Of a stretch of DNA of 64,000 nucleotides, positions 35,519 through 44,063 are shown in pieces. This DNA comes from Streptomyces sp. NBC_01314 (GTDB lineage Bacteria; Actinomycetota; Actinomycetes; Streptomycetales; Streptomycetaceae), in the NCBI RefSeq assembly GCF_041435215.1, contig NZ_CP108394.1, forward strand, positions 9,176,001 to 9,240,000. The letters run 5' to 3'. Within the stretch, counting starts at the first letter, position 1, and each line of letters opens with the position of its first letter. A program made the translations under genes and the position numbers. The notes beneath the pieces were generated by a model. The model had not been told where the DNA came from. It ran no database searches and worked only from the letters and a program-made list of their open reading frames with translations.

Positions 35519-36354
35519 ACCCCGGGCGCCCGGCACCGCGGCGCCCCGCCCTGTGGCGCCCGCTCGTCCTCGCCTGCGCCGGGCTGTACTTCCTCGTCCC
35601 GCTCGCCGCCTCCGTGATCTTCACGGTCGATGTGCCGGGCGAGGGGATCACCTTCGACGCGTACGGCCAGATCCTCGGCACCGAGGGCTTCGTGACCAGC
35701 CTGCTGCTCTCGCTGGAGCTGGCCGCCGTGACGATCGCCGTCGTGCTGCTGCTGATGGTGCCCGCCATGGTCGCGCTGCGGCTCGGCGCGCCCAGGCTGC
35801 GGCCCGTCGTGGAGGTGGTGTGCTCCCTGCCGCTGGTGGTGCCGCCGATCGCGTTCGTCGCCGGGCTCGGAACCGTGCTCAAGTGGGGGCCCGAACACCT
35901 CTCCCGGACCCCGCTGTTCCAGACCTTCGTCGCGATCCAGAACCCCGACTTCCCCGTGGTGCTGGTCCTCGCCTACGTCGTGATGGCGCTGCCCTTCGTG
36001 TACCGGGCGCTGGACGCGGGGCTGCGCGCCATGGACGTACCCACCCTCGTCGAGGCCGCCCGCAGCTGCGGGGCGAGCTGGCCGCAGGCGCTGGTGCGGG
36101 CCGTGCTGCCCAATCTGCGCGGGGCGCTGCTCAACTCCGCCTTCCTCACCCTGGCGCTCGTGCTCGGCGAGTTCACCGTCGCCCAGCTCCTGGGCTTCAG
36201 GCCGTTCGCCGTGTGGATCGTCAACGTCAGCGGCTCGCAGGCCCAGCTCTCCGTCGCCGTCTCGGTCCTCAGCCTGCTCGTCACCTGGGCCATGCTCCTC
36301 GCGCTCGCCTCGTTCGGCGGACGTACCCCAACCGCTTCCGCCTCCCGGGGATGA
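35506..36354 (+). CDS. ABC transporter permease, second subunit
   Basis: The 282-residue PotC-like permease has about six helices. The EAA loop reads VEAARSCGASWPQALVRAVL followed by PNLRGALL. It starts inside the end of the first permease gene, so a heterodimeric channel is made in step. The ATPase gene starts 4 bases later. Confidence 0.92.
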   Translation: MAGLNPGRPAPRRPALWRPLVLACAGLYFLVPLAASVIFTVDVPGEGITFDAYGQILGTEGFVTSLLLSLELAAVTIAVVLLLMVPAMVALRLGAPRLRPVVEVVCSLPLVVPPIAFVAGLGTVLKWGPEHLSRTPLFQTFVAIQNPDFPVVLVLAYVVMALPFVYRALDAGLRAMDVPTLVEAARSCGASWPQALVRAVLPNLRGALLNSAFLTLALVLGEFTVAQLLGFRPFAVWIVNVSGSQAQLSVAVSVLSLLVTWAMLLALASFGGRTPTASASRG

Positions 36355-36357
36355 ACC

Positions 36358-37431
36358 ATGACCGTGCTTGAGAAAACAGCGACCACCACCGCCGCCACCG
36401 TCGAATTCCGAGGCTTGCGGCGGGAGTTCGGGACGACCGTCGCCCTCGACGGACTCGACCTGACCGTCCGCCCCGGTGAACTGCTCGCGCTGCTCGGCCC
36501 GTCCGGCTGCGGCAAGACCACCGCGCTGCGGATGCTCGCCGGCTTCGAACACCCCGACTCCGGCGAGGTGCTGGTCGACGGGGAGGACGTCACCCGCGTC
36601 CCGGCCCACCGGCGCGACGCCGGGATGGTCTTCCAGTCGTACAGCCTCTTCCCCCACCTCAGCGCCCTCGACAACGTGGACTTCGGGCTGCGCATGCGCA
36701 AGGTGCGCACGGCCGAACGACGCTCCCGTGCCGCCGAGTTGCTCGACCTCGTGGGCCTCGCCGACAAGGGCGCCCAGTACCCCCACCAGCTCTCCGGCGG
36801 CCAGCAGCAGCGCGTCGCCCTCGCCCGGGCGCTCGCCCTGCGGCCCCGTGTGCTGCTGCTCGACGAACCGCTCTCCGCCCTCGACGCCAAGGTGCGGCTC
36901 ACGCTCCGCGAGGAGATCCGCCGGCTCCAGCAGGAGCTGGGCATCACCACCCTGTTCGTGACGCACGACCAGGAGGAGGCGCTGTCGATGGCCGACCGGG
37001 TCGCCGTGATGCACGCCGGGCGGCTCGAACAGTGCGCAACCCCCGTCGAGTTGTACGGGCGTCCGGCCACCGCCTTCGTCGCCGAGTTCGTCGGCACGAT
37101 GAGCCGGATCCCGGGCCGGCTGGCCGGCACGACGGTCGAGGTGCTGGGCCGGCGGCTGCCCGTGGACGGCGCGGCGCCGACCACCTCGGAGGTGGACGTA
37201 CTCCTGCGGCCGGAGGCGGTCGGGGTACGGGCGGACGACACCGGCGACGCCCGGGTGGTCGCCACCGCGTTCCTCGGCGCCGCAACCCGCCTCACCGTAC
37301 GGCTCGCCGACGGCACCGAGGTCAAGGCCGACCTGCCCACGCACGAGGCGGCGACCCTCGGCGCCGGAGCGGCCGTGACCGTGAGCCTCCCCGAACGGCC
37401 GGTCCTGGTCGCCGCCCGCGCCACCCGCTGA
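36358..37431 (+). CDS. ABC transporter ATP-binding subunit
   Basis: The 357-residue ATPase has Walker A GPSGCGKTTALR, the Q-loop VFQSYSLFP, signature LSGGQQQR, Walker B VLLLDEPLSALD and the H-loop FVTHDQEEA. A C-terminal TOBE domain (from about 240) is typical of the PotA/FbpC/PhnT group. It completes the importer encoded by the three preceding genes. Confidence 0.95.
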   Translation: MTVLEKTATTTAATVEFRGLRREFGTTVALDGLDLTVRPGELLALLGPSGCGKTTALRMLAGFEHPDSGEVLVDGEDVTRVPAHRRDAGMVFQSYSLFPHLSALDNVDFGLRMRKVRTAERRSRAAELLDLVGLADKGAQYPHQLSGGQQQRVALARALALRPRVLLLDEPLSALDAKVRLTLREEIRRLQQELGITTLFVTHDQEEALSMADRVAVMHAGRLEQCATPVELYGRPATAFVAEFVGTMSRIPGRLAGTTVEVLGRRLPVDGAAPTTSEVDVLLRPEAVGVRADDTGDARVVATAFLGAATRLTVRLADGTEVKADLPTHEAATLGAGAAVTVSLPERPVLVAARATR

Positions 37432-37436
37432 ACACC

Positions 37437-37465
37437 CGCTGCCCGGCCCCCACTGCCGGGCAGCG
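37437..37465 (+). terminator. hairpin between importer and HAD-EEP gene
   Basis: An 11-bp stem (CGCTGCCCGGC and complement) with a 7-nt loop starts 6 bases after the ATPase stop. No T-tract follows. It could reduce expression of the downstream enzyme or stabilise the upstream message. Confidence 0.6.
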
Positions 37466-37496
37466 CCCCGACGCACCCCCACAGAAAGAGAAGCCC

Positions 37497-38966
37497 GTGT
37501 CCCGACTGTCGCTCCAGGCCGCCCTGTTCGACATGGACGGCACGCTCGTCGACACCGAGCGGCTCTGGTGGGATGCGGTGGAGGAGGTGGCCGCCGGCCT
37601 CGGGCGCACGCTGACCGAGGCCGACCAGCCGGACGTACTGGGCCGTCCGGTCGAGTACACGGCCGCCTGGCTCGCCGGGATCACGGGCGCGCCGGGGGGC
37701 GGGGTGGCCGCCGACCTGCACCGGGAGTTCGCCGACCGGGTCCGCACCGGGACCGTGCCCCGCCCGGGCGCGCTGGAGCTCTTGAGGGCCCTGGCCCGCG
37801 AGGGCGTCCCCACCGCCCTGGTCACCGCGTCCCCGCGAGCCGTCGCCGACACCGTCCTCGACGCCCTCGGCCGCGACCTGTTCGCCGTCTCCGTCACCGC
37901 CGACGACACCGAGCACACCAAGCCGGCCCCCGACCCCTACCTCGCCGCCTGCCACGCCCTCGGCGTCGACCCCGCCGCCTGTGTGGCCGTCGAGGACACC
38001 GAAACCGGTGTCGCCTCGGCCGAGGCTGCCGGCTGTGTGGTCCTCGCCGTGCCCTCGCTCGCGCCGATCGCGGAGGCCCCGGGGCGGACCGTACGGGAGA
38101 GCCTGGAATCGGTGACCCCGGCGAGTCTGCGCCGGCTGGTCGCCCCCGACGGGCCCGTCCTGCGTGTGATGACCTGGAATCTCTGGCACGGCGGCACCCA
38201 GGTCCGCGACCACCGGGCCAAGCAGCTCAAGGTCATCACCGAGACGGACGTCGACGTGGTCGGCCTCCAGGAGACGTACGGCACCGCCGCACAGGAACTC
38301 GCCGAAGCCCTCGGCTGGCACCACCACCGGGCCGGCGACAACCTCGGCATCATCAGCCGCCACCCGATCACCGCCCGCTTCGGCGACCCCGACGTCGGTT
38401 TCTACGGGGCGGCGGGCGTCCGGATCAGGACCGGCTCCGGAAGCGAGGTGGACATCTGGACGGTCCACCTGGACTGCGAGCCGTACGGGCCCTACGAGGC
38501 CGCCTTCGACGGGCTGGGCGCCGCCGAGCTGATCGCCCACGAGGAGGTGCGGCTCGGCCGGCTGCGGGACTGTCTGAGCCGGATCGACGGCACTGTGCCG
38601 GTCGTCCTGGTCGGCGACCTCAACAGCCCGTCCCACATCGACCGGCCGGACGTCGACTGGCCGGTCACCAGGGCCGCCGAGACCGCCGGCCTGCGCGACT
38701 CCTACCGCGAGGCCCACCCCGACCCCGTACGGGAGCCGGGCCACACCTGGTCGCCGGTCCACGCCGAACACGAGGACGGCAGTGGTCGGCCGGAGCCGCA
38801 GGACCGGATCGACTTCGTCCTGCACCGGGGCCTCGAGGTGCTCGACTCCCGGACCTGTGTCAGCGGCACGCCCCGCCCCTGGCCGGATGTCGAGGACAAC
38901 GACTGGCCGTCGGACCACGCGGCGGTGATCACCACGTTCGCGCCGGTCACGGCCGTCGGGGAGTGA
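37497..38966 (+). CDS. fusion protein: HAD hydrolase + endonuclease/exonuclease/phosphatase domain
   Basis: The 489-residue protein joins two phosphate-ester hydrolases. Residues 1-215 form a beta-phosphoglucomutase-like HAD domain, with nucleophile DMDGTLVDTERLWW, motif II VTASPRA, the motif III Lys in HTKPAPDPYLAA and acidic VEDTETG. Residues 222-489 form a complete EEP domain. Its catalytic residues are visible in MTWNLWHGG, GLQETYG, VHLDCEPYG, VGDLNSPSH, DRIDFVLH and WPSDHAAV. No signal peptide is present, so it acts in the cytosol. It follows the ABC importer in the same direction. Sequential phosphodiester then phosphomonoester cleavage of an imported compound is a reasonable but unproven idea. 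Confidence 0.9.
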   Translation: MSRLSLQAALFDMDGTLVDTERLWWDAVEEVAAGLGRTLTEADQPDVLGRPVEYTAAWLAGITGAPGGGVAADLHREFADRVRTGTVPRPGALELLRALAREGVPTALVTASPRAVADTVLDALGRDLFAVSVTADDTEHTKPAPDPYLAACHALGVDPAACVAVEDTETGVASAEAAGCVVLAVPSLAPIAEAPGRTVRESLESVTPASLRRLVAPDGPVLRVMTWNLWHGGTQVRDHRAKQLKVITETDVDVVGLQETYGTAAQELAEALGWHHHRAGDNLGIISRHPITARFGDPDVGFYGAAGVRIRTGSGSEVDIWTVHLDCEPYGPYEAAFDGLGAAELIAHEEVRLGRLRDCLSRIDGTVPVVLVGDLNSPSHIDRPDVDWPVTRAAETAGLRDSYREAHPDPVREPGHTWSPVHAEHEDGSGRPEPQDRIDFVLHRGLEVLDSRTCVSGTPRPWPDVEDNDWPSDHAAVITTFAPVTAVGE

Positions 38967-39111
38967 ACCCCGATATCCACTGTGCCGGACGGGTCGGCCG
39001 GACTAGCATCGGTGCCATGACCTGGCGACATTGATCCACCAGCCGTGCCTCCCGAGGACCGCCTCGGACGCCGTACCACCGACGTCCGAATCGCTCCTTC
39101 GGGAAGGCCTC

Positions 39112-40308
39112 ATGACTCTCTCACCCGCACGTGTGCCCGGTGCCGGAACCAGTGGTGTCCGGCGACTGACGGCCACGCTGTACGGATACGCGTTCCTCGA
39201 CGACTTCGTGCTGCTCTACCCGGTGTACGCGCTGCTGTTCAGCGACACCGGACTGTCGATCTGGCAGATCTCCTCACTGTTCGCCCTGTGGTCGGTCACC
39301 GGCATCCTCCTGGAGGTCCCCTCCGGTGCCTGGGCCGACGCCGTCTCCCGACGTCTGCTGCTGTGGCTGGGCCCGCTGCTCACCGCCGCCGGCTTCGCCC
39401 TGTGGGTGATCGTCCCGTCGTACTGGGCGTTCGCCCTCGGCTTCGTCCTGTGGGGGGTGCGCGGCGCGCTCGGCTCCGGTGCGCTGGAAGCGCTGGTCTA
39501 CGACGAACTGGACCGCCTCGGCGCGGCCGACCGGTACGCGCGGGTCATCGGCCGGGCCCAGGCCGTCGGCATGGTCGCCGTGATGGCGGCGATGGGACTG
39601 GCGGGGCCGGTCCTCGACCTCGGCGGCTATCAGGCCGTGGGCGCGGCGAGCGTGCTGGGCTGTGTGCTGACCTCGGTGGTGGCCACGCGGCTCCCGGAGC
39701 ACCGGCCGGCCGCGGCGGGCGAAGGTGACCGGGTCTCCACCCTCACGACCCTGCGGACCGGAATCGCGGAGGTCCGCCGGGACCGGTCCGTACGCGGGGC
39801 ACTGCTGCTCGTGCCTGCCGTCGGCGCGGTGTGGGGTGCCCTCGACGAGTACACGCCGCTGCTGGTCCGGGACACCGGGGTGGCCGAACAGACGGTCCCG
39901 TACCTGCTGCTGGTGATCTGGGTGGGGCCGACGCTCGGCAGCCTGCTGACCGGGGTGGGGGAGCGGATGAGTACGGCCGGGCTGGGGGTGGTGCTGGCGG
40001 GCTCGGCGTTCGCGCTGGCCGTGGGTGCGCTGATGGGGACACCGGCCGGGATCGGGCTGGTGGCCGTCGCCTTCGGTGGCTTCCAGTTGGTCAATGTGCT
40101 GGTCGACGCGCGGTTGCAGGATCGGATCGCGGGGGAGCGCCGGGCGACGCTGACGTCCGTGGCGAGCATGGGGACGGAGATGGCGACGGTCGCTGTCTTC
40201 GCCGCGTATGCCTTGATCGGTGCGTCCCATGCGCACGGGGTCGCGTTCGCGGTGTTCGCGGTGCCGTATCTGGTGACCGCCATCGTGCTGGTGCGGAGGG
40301 ATGCCTGA
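39112..40308 (+). CDS. MFS transporter
   Basis: The 398-residue membrane protein has about 12 helices. It resembles DHA1-type exporters, starting with YGYAFLDDFVLLYPVYALLF and an MFS loop EVPSGAWADAVSRR between helices 2 and 3. GGAAGG precedes the chosen ATG. It follows the HAD-EEP gene after 145 bp and may or may not belong to that unit. The substrate is unknown. Confidence 0.88.
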   Translation: MTLSPARVPGAGTSGVRRLTATLYGYAFLDDFVLLYPVYALLFSDTGLSIWQISSLFALWSVTGILLEVPSGAWADAVSRRLLLWLGPLLTAAGFALWVIVPSYWAFALGFVLWGVRGALGSGALEALVYDELDRLGAADRYARVIGRAQAVGMVAVMAAMGLAGPVLDLGGYQAVGAASVLGCVLTSVVATRLPEHRPAAAGEGDRVSTLTTLRTGIAEVRRDRSVRGALLLVPAVGAVWGALDEYTPLLVRDTGVAEQTVPYLLLVIWVGPTLGSLLTGVGERMSTAGLGVVLAGSAFALAVGALMGTPAGIGLVAVAFGGFQLVNVLVDARLQDRIAGERRATLTSVASMGTEMATVAVFAAYALIGASHAHGVAFAVFAVPYLVTAIVLVRRDA

Positions 40309-40365
40309 GGGGGGCGGGGTGTGGGGGACCGCGCGCGGCCGCGGGGTCCCCGCGCGGTCGTCGTG

Positions 40366-40420
40366 GTTGATCGCGCCCGCGCGGCGGACCCGCATATTCG
40401 GCACCGCCCCGCGCCCCTGG
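40366..40420. repeat. copy of dispersed intergenic repeat
   Basis: This segment shares CGCGCCC-CG-GGCGGA-CCGCA and a later CCCCGCGCCCCTGGG with 31703-31766. It lies in the 281-bp gap before davA, which also contains a GC hairpin at its left end. Confidence 0.55.
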
Positions 40421-40449
40421 GGGAGCGGGGCTGTGCCCCGGAACGGGAG

Positions 40450-40493
40450 ACGCAACGAATCGTCGTCCGTGCCGGCCCGTACGCAACGAATCG
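40450..40493. promoter_or_regulatory. direct repeats upstream of davA
   Basis: ACGCAACGAATCG occurs twice (40450-40462 and 40481-40493), 31 bp apart, about three helical turns. The repeats lie just upstream of a candidate promoter, so they may bind the regulator of the lysine-degradation genes. The function is inferred from position alone. Confidence 0.55.
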
Positions 40494-40518
40494 CGCATCG
40501 GCGCGCAATGGCTCCTGC

Positions 40519-40548
40519 TTGTCCGGCCATGCGCGCCGACCGTACCGT
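40519..40548 (+). promoter_or_regulatory. candidate davA promoter
   Basis: TTGTCC and TACCGT separated by 18 bp fit a Streptomyces vegetative (HrdB-type) promoter, 42 bp before the davA start. Confidence 0.4.
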
Positions 40549-40589
40549 CTAGATGACCCCGAACCCCCTTGTCCAGGTGAGGAACACGC

Positions 40590-41378
40590 ATGCGTACCGC
40601 CCTGCTCCAGAGCTCCGGTCGACCCGGCTCGGTCGTCGGGAACCTGAAGGTGCTCGACGAGGCCGCGGGGCGGGCCGCCGAGGCCGGGGCGGGGCTGATG
40701 GTGGTGCCGGAGATGTTCCTCACGGGCTATGCGATCGGCGACGACATCGCGCGGCTCGCCGAGGAGGCCGACGGTGACTCGGCCGACGCGGTCGCCGAGA
40801 TCGCGGGGCGGCACGGGGTCGCGATCGTGTACGGGTACCCGGAGCGCGCCGGTGAGGCCGTCTTCAATGCGGCGCAGCTGGTCTCCGCCGAGGGCGTCCG
40901 GCTGGCGAACTACCGCAAGACCCACCTCTTCGGCTGCTTCGAGCGTGATCACTTCACGCCGGGCGAGCAGTCCGTCGTACAGGCCGAGCTGGACGGGCTC
41001 CGCGTCGGGATCCTGATCTGCTACGACGTGGAGTTCCCGGAGAACGTCCGCGCCCACGCCCTCGCCGGCACCGACCTGCTCGTGGTGCCGACGGCCCAGA
41101 TGCATCCGTTCCAGTTCGTCGCCGAGTCGATGATCCCGGTGCGGGCCTTCGAGAACCAGATGTACGTCGCGTACGTCAACCGGGCCGGCCGCGAAGGGGA
41201 GTTCGAGTTCGTCGGGCTCTCCACTCTGGCCGGACCCGACGGGGTCGCGCGGACCCGCGCCGGGCGCGAGAACGATTTCGTCCTGGCCGATGTCGACCCC
41301 GTCTTCCTCGCGGCCTCGCGCGAGACGAACCCGTATCTCCAGGACCGTCGCCCCGGGCTGTACGAGTCCCTCGTCTGA
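40590..41378 (+). CDS. davA: 5-aminopentanamidase-like carbon-nitrogen hydrolase
   Basis: The 262-residue nitrilase-superfamily amidase has the catalytic triad Glu in VVPEMFLTGYA, Lys in NYRKTHLFG and Cys in ILICYDVEFPEN. The surrounding sequence (IVYGYPER, NYRKTHLFG, LICYD-EFPEN) closely resembles Pseudomonas DavA as I recall it, which converts 5-aminovaleramide to 5-aminovalerate. The next gene encodes the enzyme that makes that amide from lysine, which supports the call. An indole-3-acetamide-type amidase is the main alternative. Confidence 0.85.
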   Translation: MRTALLQSSGRPGSVVGNLKVLDEAAGRAAEAGAGLMVVPEMFLTGYAIGDDIARLAEEADGDSADAVAEIAGRHGVAIVYGYPERAGEAVFNAAQLVSAEGVRLANYRKTHLFGCFERDHFTPGEQSVVQAELDGLRVGILICYDVEFPENVRAHALAGTDLLVVPTAQMHPFQFVAESMIPVRAFENQMYVAYVNRAGREGEFEFVGLSTLAGPDGVARTRAGRENDFVLADVDPVFLAASRETNPYLQDRRPGLYESLV

Positions 41379-41451
41379 GACCCGCCACCCCGTACCTGTC
41401 TCGACCCTTCTCTCTCCTCTTTCTCGTCCTTCCGCAAGGAGTCCGTACCCC

Positions 41452-43164
41452 ATGACGTCCACCGTGCCCAACGCCATCGAGCACGCAGACGAGCACCAGC
41501 CGCCGATCACCATGTTCGGCCCGGACTTCCCGTACGCGTACGACGACTTCCTGGCCCACCCGGCCGGCCTGGGCCAGATACCGGCCACCGAGCACGGCAC
41601 CGAGGTCGCGGTCATCGGCGGCGGGCTGTCCGGCATCGTGGCGGCGTACGAGCTGATGAAGATGGGGCTCAAGCCGGTCGTGTACGAGGCCGACCGAATC
41701 GGCGGGCGGCTGCGAACGGTCGGCTTCGACGGGTGCGACCCGTCGCTCACGGCCGAGATGGGGGCGATGCGCTTCCCGCCGTCCTCCACCGCGCTCCAGC
41801 ACTACATCGACCTGGCCGGTCTGCAGACCCGTCCCTTCCCCAACCCCCTTGCGGAGGCCACGCCTTCGACCGTCGTCGACCTCAAGGGCGAGTCGCACTA
41901 CGCCGAGACGATCCACGATTTGCCGCAGGTGTACCGGGACGTCGCCGCGGCCTGGAACGCCTGCCTCGAAGAAGGCGCCGACTTCTCCGACATGAACCGG
42001 GCGCTGCGCGAGCGCGATGTGCCGCGCATCCGGGAGATCTGGGCGAAGCTCGTCGAGCGGCTCGACAACCAGACCTTCTACGGCTTCCTCTGCGACTCCG
42101 AGGCCTTCAGGTCCTTCCGGCACCGCGAGATCTTCGGCCAGGTCGGCTTCGGCACGGGCGGCTGGGACACCGACTTCCCGAACTCCATCCTGGAGATCCT
42201 GCGGGTCGTCTACACCGAGGCCGACGACCACCACCGCGGCATCGTCGGCGGCAGCCAGCAACTCCCGCTGCGGCTCTGGGAGCGCGAGCCGGAGAAGATC
42301 GTGCACTGGCCGTACGGGACGTCCCTGAAGTCCCTGCACATCGACGGTGAGCCGCGGCCCGCCGTGACCCGGCTGCACCGGACCGCCGGCGACCGGATCA
42401 CCGTGACGGACGCGAACGGCGACATCCGTACGTACCGGGCGGCGATCTTCACCGCCCAGTCCTGGATGCTGCTGTCGAAGATCGCCTGCGACGACTCGCT
42501 CTTCCCGATCGACCACTGGACCGCCATCGAGCGGACCCACTACATGGAGAGCTCGAAGCTGTTCGTCCCGGTCGACCGGCCCTTCTGGCTGGACAAGGCC
42601 GTCGACGACAGGGGAAACCCGACCGGCCGCGACGTCATGTCGATGACGCTCACCGACCGGATGACGCGCGGGACCTACCTCCTCGACGACGGTCCGGACC
42701 GTCCCGCCGTCATCTGCCTCTCCTACACGTGGTGCGACGACAGCCTGAAGTGGCTGCCGCTGTCCGCGAGCGAGCGGATGGAGGTCATGCTGAAGTCGCT
42801 CGGCGAGATCTACCCGACGGTCGACATCCGCAGCCACGTCATCGGCAACCCGGTGACCGTCTCCTGGGAGAACGAGCCCTACTTCATGGGTGCGTTCAAG
42901 GCCAACCTGCCCGGTCACTACCGTTACCAGCGGCGCCTGTTCACGCACTTCATGCAGGACCGGCTGCCCGAGGACAAGCGGGGTGTCTTCCTCGCCGGCG
43001 ACGACGTCTCCTGGACGGCCGGCTGGGCCGAGGGCGCGATCCAGACGGCCCTCAACGCGGTCTGGGGCGTCATGCACCACTTCGGGGGCGCCACCGACGC
43101 GGCCAACCCCGGGCCCGGGGACGTCTACGACGAGATCGCGCCGGTGGAACTGCCGGAGGACTAG
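41452..43164 (+). CDS. davB: L-lysine 2-monooxygenase-like flavin amine oxidase
   Basis: The 570-residue FAD enzyme has the Rossmann motif VIGGGLSGIVAAYELMKMG followed by KPVVYEADRIGGRLR. A C-terminal FAD segment is VFLAGDDVSWTAGWAEGA. Long stretches (FGPDFPYAYDDFLAHPAGLG, FGQVGFGTGGWDTDFPNS) closely match the Pseudomonas lysine oxidase/monooxygenase from memory. It would convert lysine, O2 and water-level reductant to 5-aminovaleramide and CO2. AAGGAG precedes the ATG. Tryptophan 2-monooxygenase is a more distant relative and a weaker alternative. Confidence 0.87.
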   Translation: MTSTVPNAIEHADEHQPPITMFGPDFPYAYDDFLAHPAGLGQIPATEHGTEVAVIGGGLSGIVAAYELMKMGLKPVVYEADRIGGRLRTVGFDGCDPSLTAEMGAMRFPPSSTALQHYIDLAGLQTRPFPNPLAEATPSTVVDLKGESHYAETIHDLPQVYRDVAAAWNACLEEGADFSDMNRALRERDVPRIREIWAKLVERLDNQTFYGFLCDSEAFRSFRHREIFGQVGFGTGGWDTDFPNSILEILRVVYTEADDHHRGIVGGSQQLPLRLWEREPEKIVHWPYGTSLKSLHIDGEPRPAVTRLHRTAGDRITVTDANGDIRTYRAAIFTAQSWMLLSKIACDDSLFPIDHWTAIERTHYMESSKLFVPVDRPFWLDKAVDDRGNPTGRDVMSMTLTDRMTRGTYLLDDGPDRPAVICLSYTWCDDSLKWLPLSASERMEVMLKSLGEIYPTVDIRSHVIGNPVTVSWENEPYFMGAFKANLPGHYRYQRRLFTHFMQDRLPEDKRGVFLAGDDVSWTAGWAEGAIQTALNAVWGVMHHFGGATDAANPGPGDVYDEIAPVELPED

Positions 43165-43223
43165 GGCCTGTTGATGGCGCCAGCGCGCCCGCGCGCCCCG
43201 GCCGTCCGTCCCGTGGGCGCGGA

Positions 43224-43907
43224 TCAGTCCGGCAGCGGGGTCAGCAGCATGCGGCCCGTCAGGCCCACCGCCGCGTCCAGGCGGAGGGCGGACTCCTCGG
43301 CGAGACCGGGGAGTCCGCGCAGCGCCCACAGGGCCCGGGCGGCCGACCAGGTGGCCTCACGGGCGCGTTCCAGGCTCCACGCGCCGAGCAGATGGGTGAG
43401 CGGATCGGCGATCTGGAGGAGATCCGGCCCTGGCATCAACTCCTCGCGGATGTGCTCCTCCAGCGACACGAGGACATCGCCCACACGCTCGAACTCGTCC
43501 TCCAGGTCGGCGGGTTCGCAGCCGAGCGTACGACAGGTGTCCACGACGGCCAGCGCGAGATCGTGACCGATGTGCGCATTGATGCCGCAGAGGGCGAACT
43601 GCAGCGGTCGTACGCCGGGATGGCGCCGGAACTGCAGCAGCGGTCGCCAGCAGGCGGGCGCACAGCCGCCCTCGGCGACCCTCAGATACCGCTCGGCGAA
43701 GAGCACGTCCAACGTGATCGCGGCCTCGGTGTCCGGGAAGTGGCCGGAGTCCAGCCGTCGGCCGATGGCCTCCGTGACGGTGAGGTAGACGCGGTTGAAG
43801 ACGGCGATCCCGTCCCGCTCGGGGAGGACCGCGTCGAGGGCGTGCATACGGGAGACGACTGTGTCCACTGAGTCCATGGAATTGGTGAATTGCTCCAACT
43901 GCGCCAT
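43224..43907 (-). CDS. DUF5995 family protein
   Basis: A 227-residue, mostly helical protein of unknown function. It starts MAQLEQFTNSMDSVDTVVSR and contains FNRVYLTVTEAIGRR, a conserved FALCGINAHIGHDLALAVV stretch and LLGAWSLERAREATW. The conserved His residues in NAHIGHD suggest a metal or haem site, but no function is established. No Shine-Dalgarno sequence precedes the chosen ATG, so the mRNA may be leaderless. An upstream in-frame extension of 52 residues is Arg/Pro-rich and looks non-coding. Confidence 0.8.
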   Translation of the reverse strand: MAQLEQFTNSMDSVDTVVSRMHALDAVLPERDGIAVFNRVYLTVTEAIGRRLDSGHFPDTEAAITLDVLFAERYLRVAEGGCAPACWRPLLQFRRHPGVRPLQFALCGINAHIGHDLALAVVDTCRTLGCEPADLEDEFERVGDVLVSLEEHIREELMPGPDLLQIADPLTHLLGAWSLERAREATWSAARALWALRGLPGLAEESALRLDAAVGLTGRMLLTPLPD

Positions 43908-44063
43908 AGGGGGCAGGGTCCCAGGCCTAGGCTGCCACCGGCGCCGCCGTGCCCGGCGCGTCCCCGGAACGGGGTAACGCGGGCGCTGTGGGAGATCGCG
44001 GGCGCTGCGGGAACAGCCGGGAAGCCGACGGAGCGCGGTCCGGGGAGCAGGGGGGAGCACCAC

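Noticed and set aside
40590..43164. Auxin (indole-3-acetamide) pathway, IaaM-IaaH
   Set aside because: The order monooxygenase plus amidase also fits IaaM-IaaH. However, the amidase is nitrilase-type, not an amidase-signature IaaH, and the oxidase resembles lysine monooxygenase along its length. It is kept only as an alternative.
43908..44063. N-terminal extension of the DUF5995 protein by 52 residues
   Set aside because: The extension is Arg/Pro/Gly-rich without structure and overlaps the upstream region of the divergent GH6 gene. The conserved start of the family is MAQLEQ.
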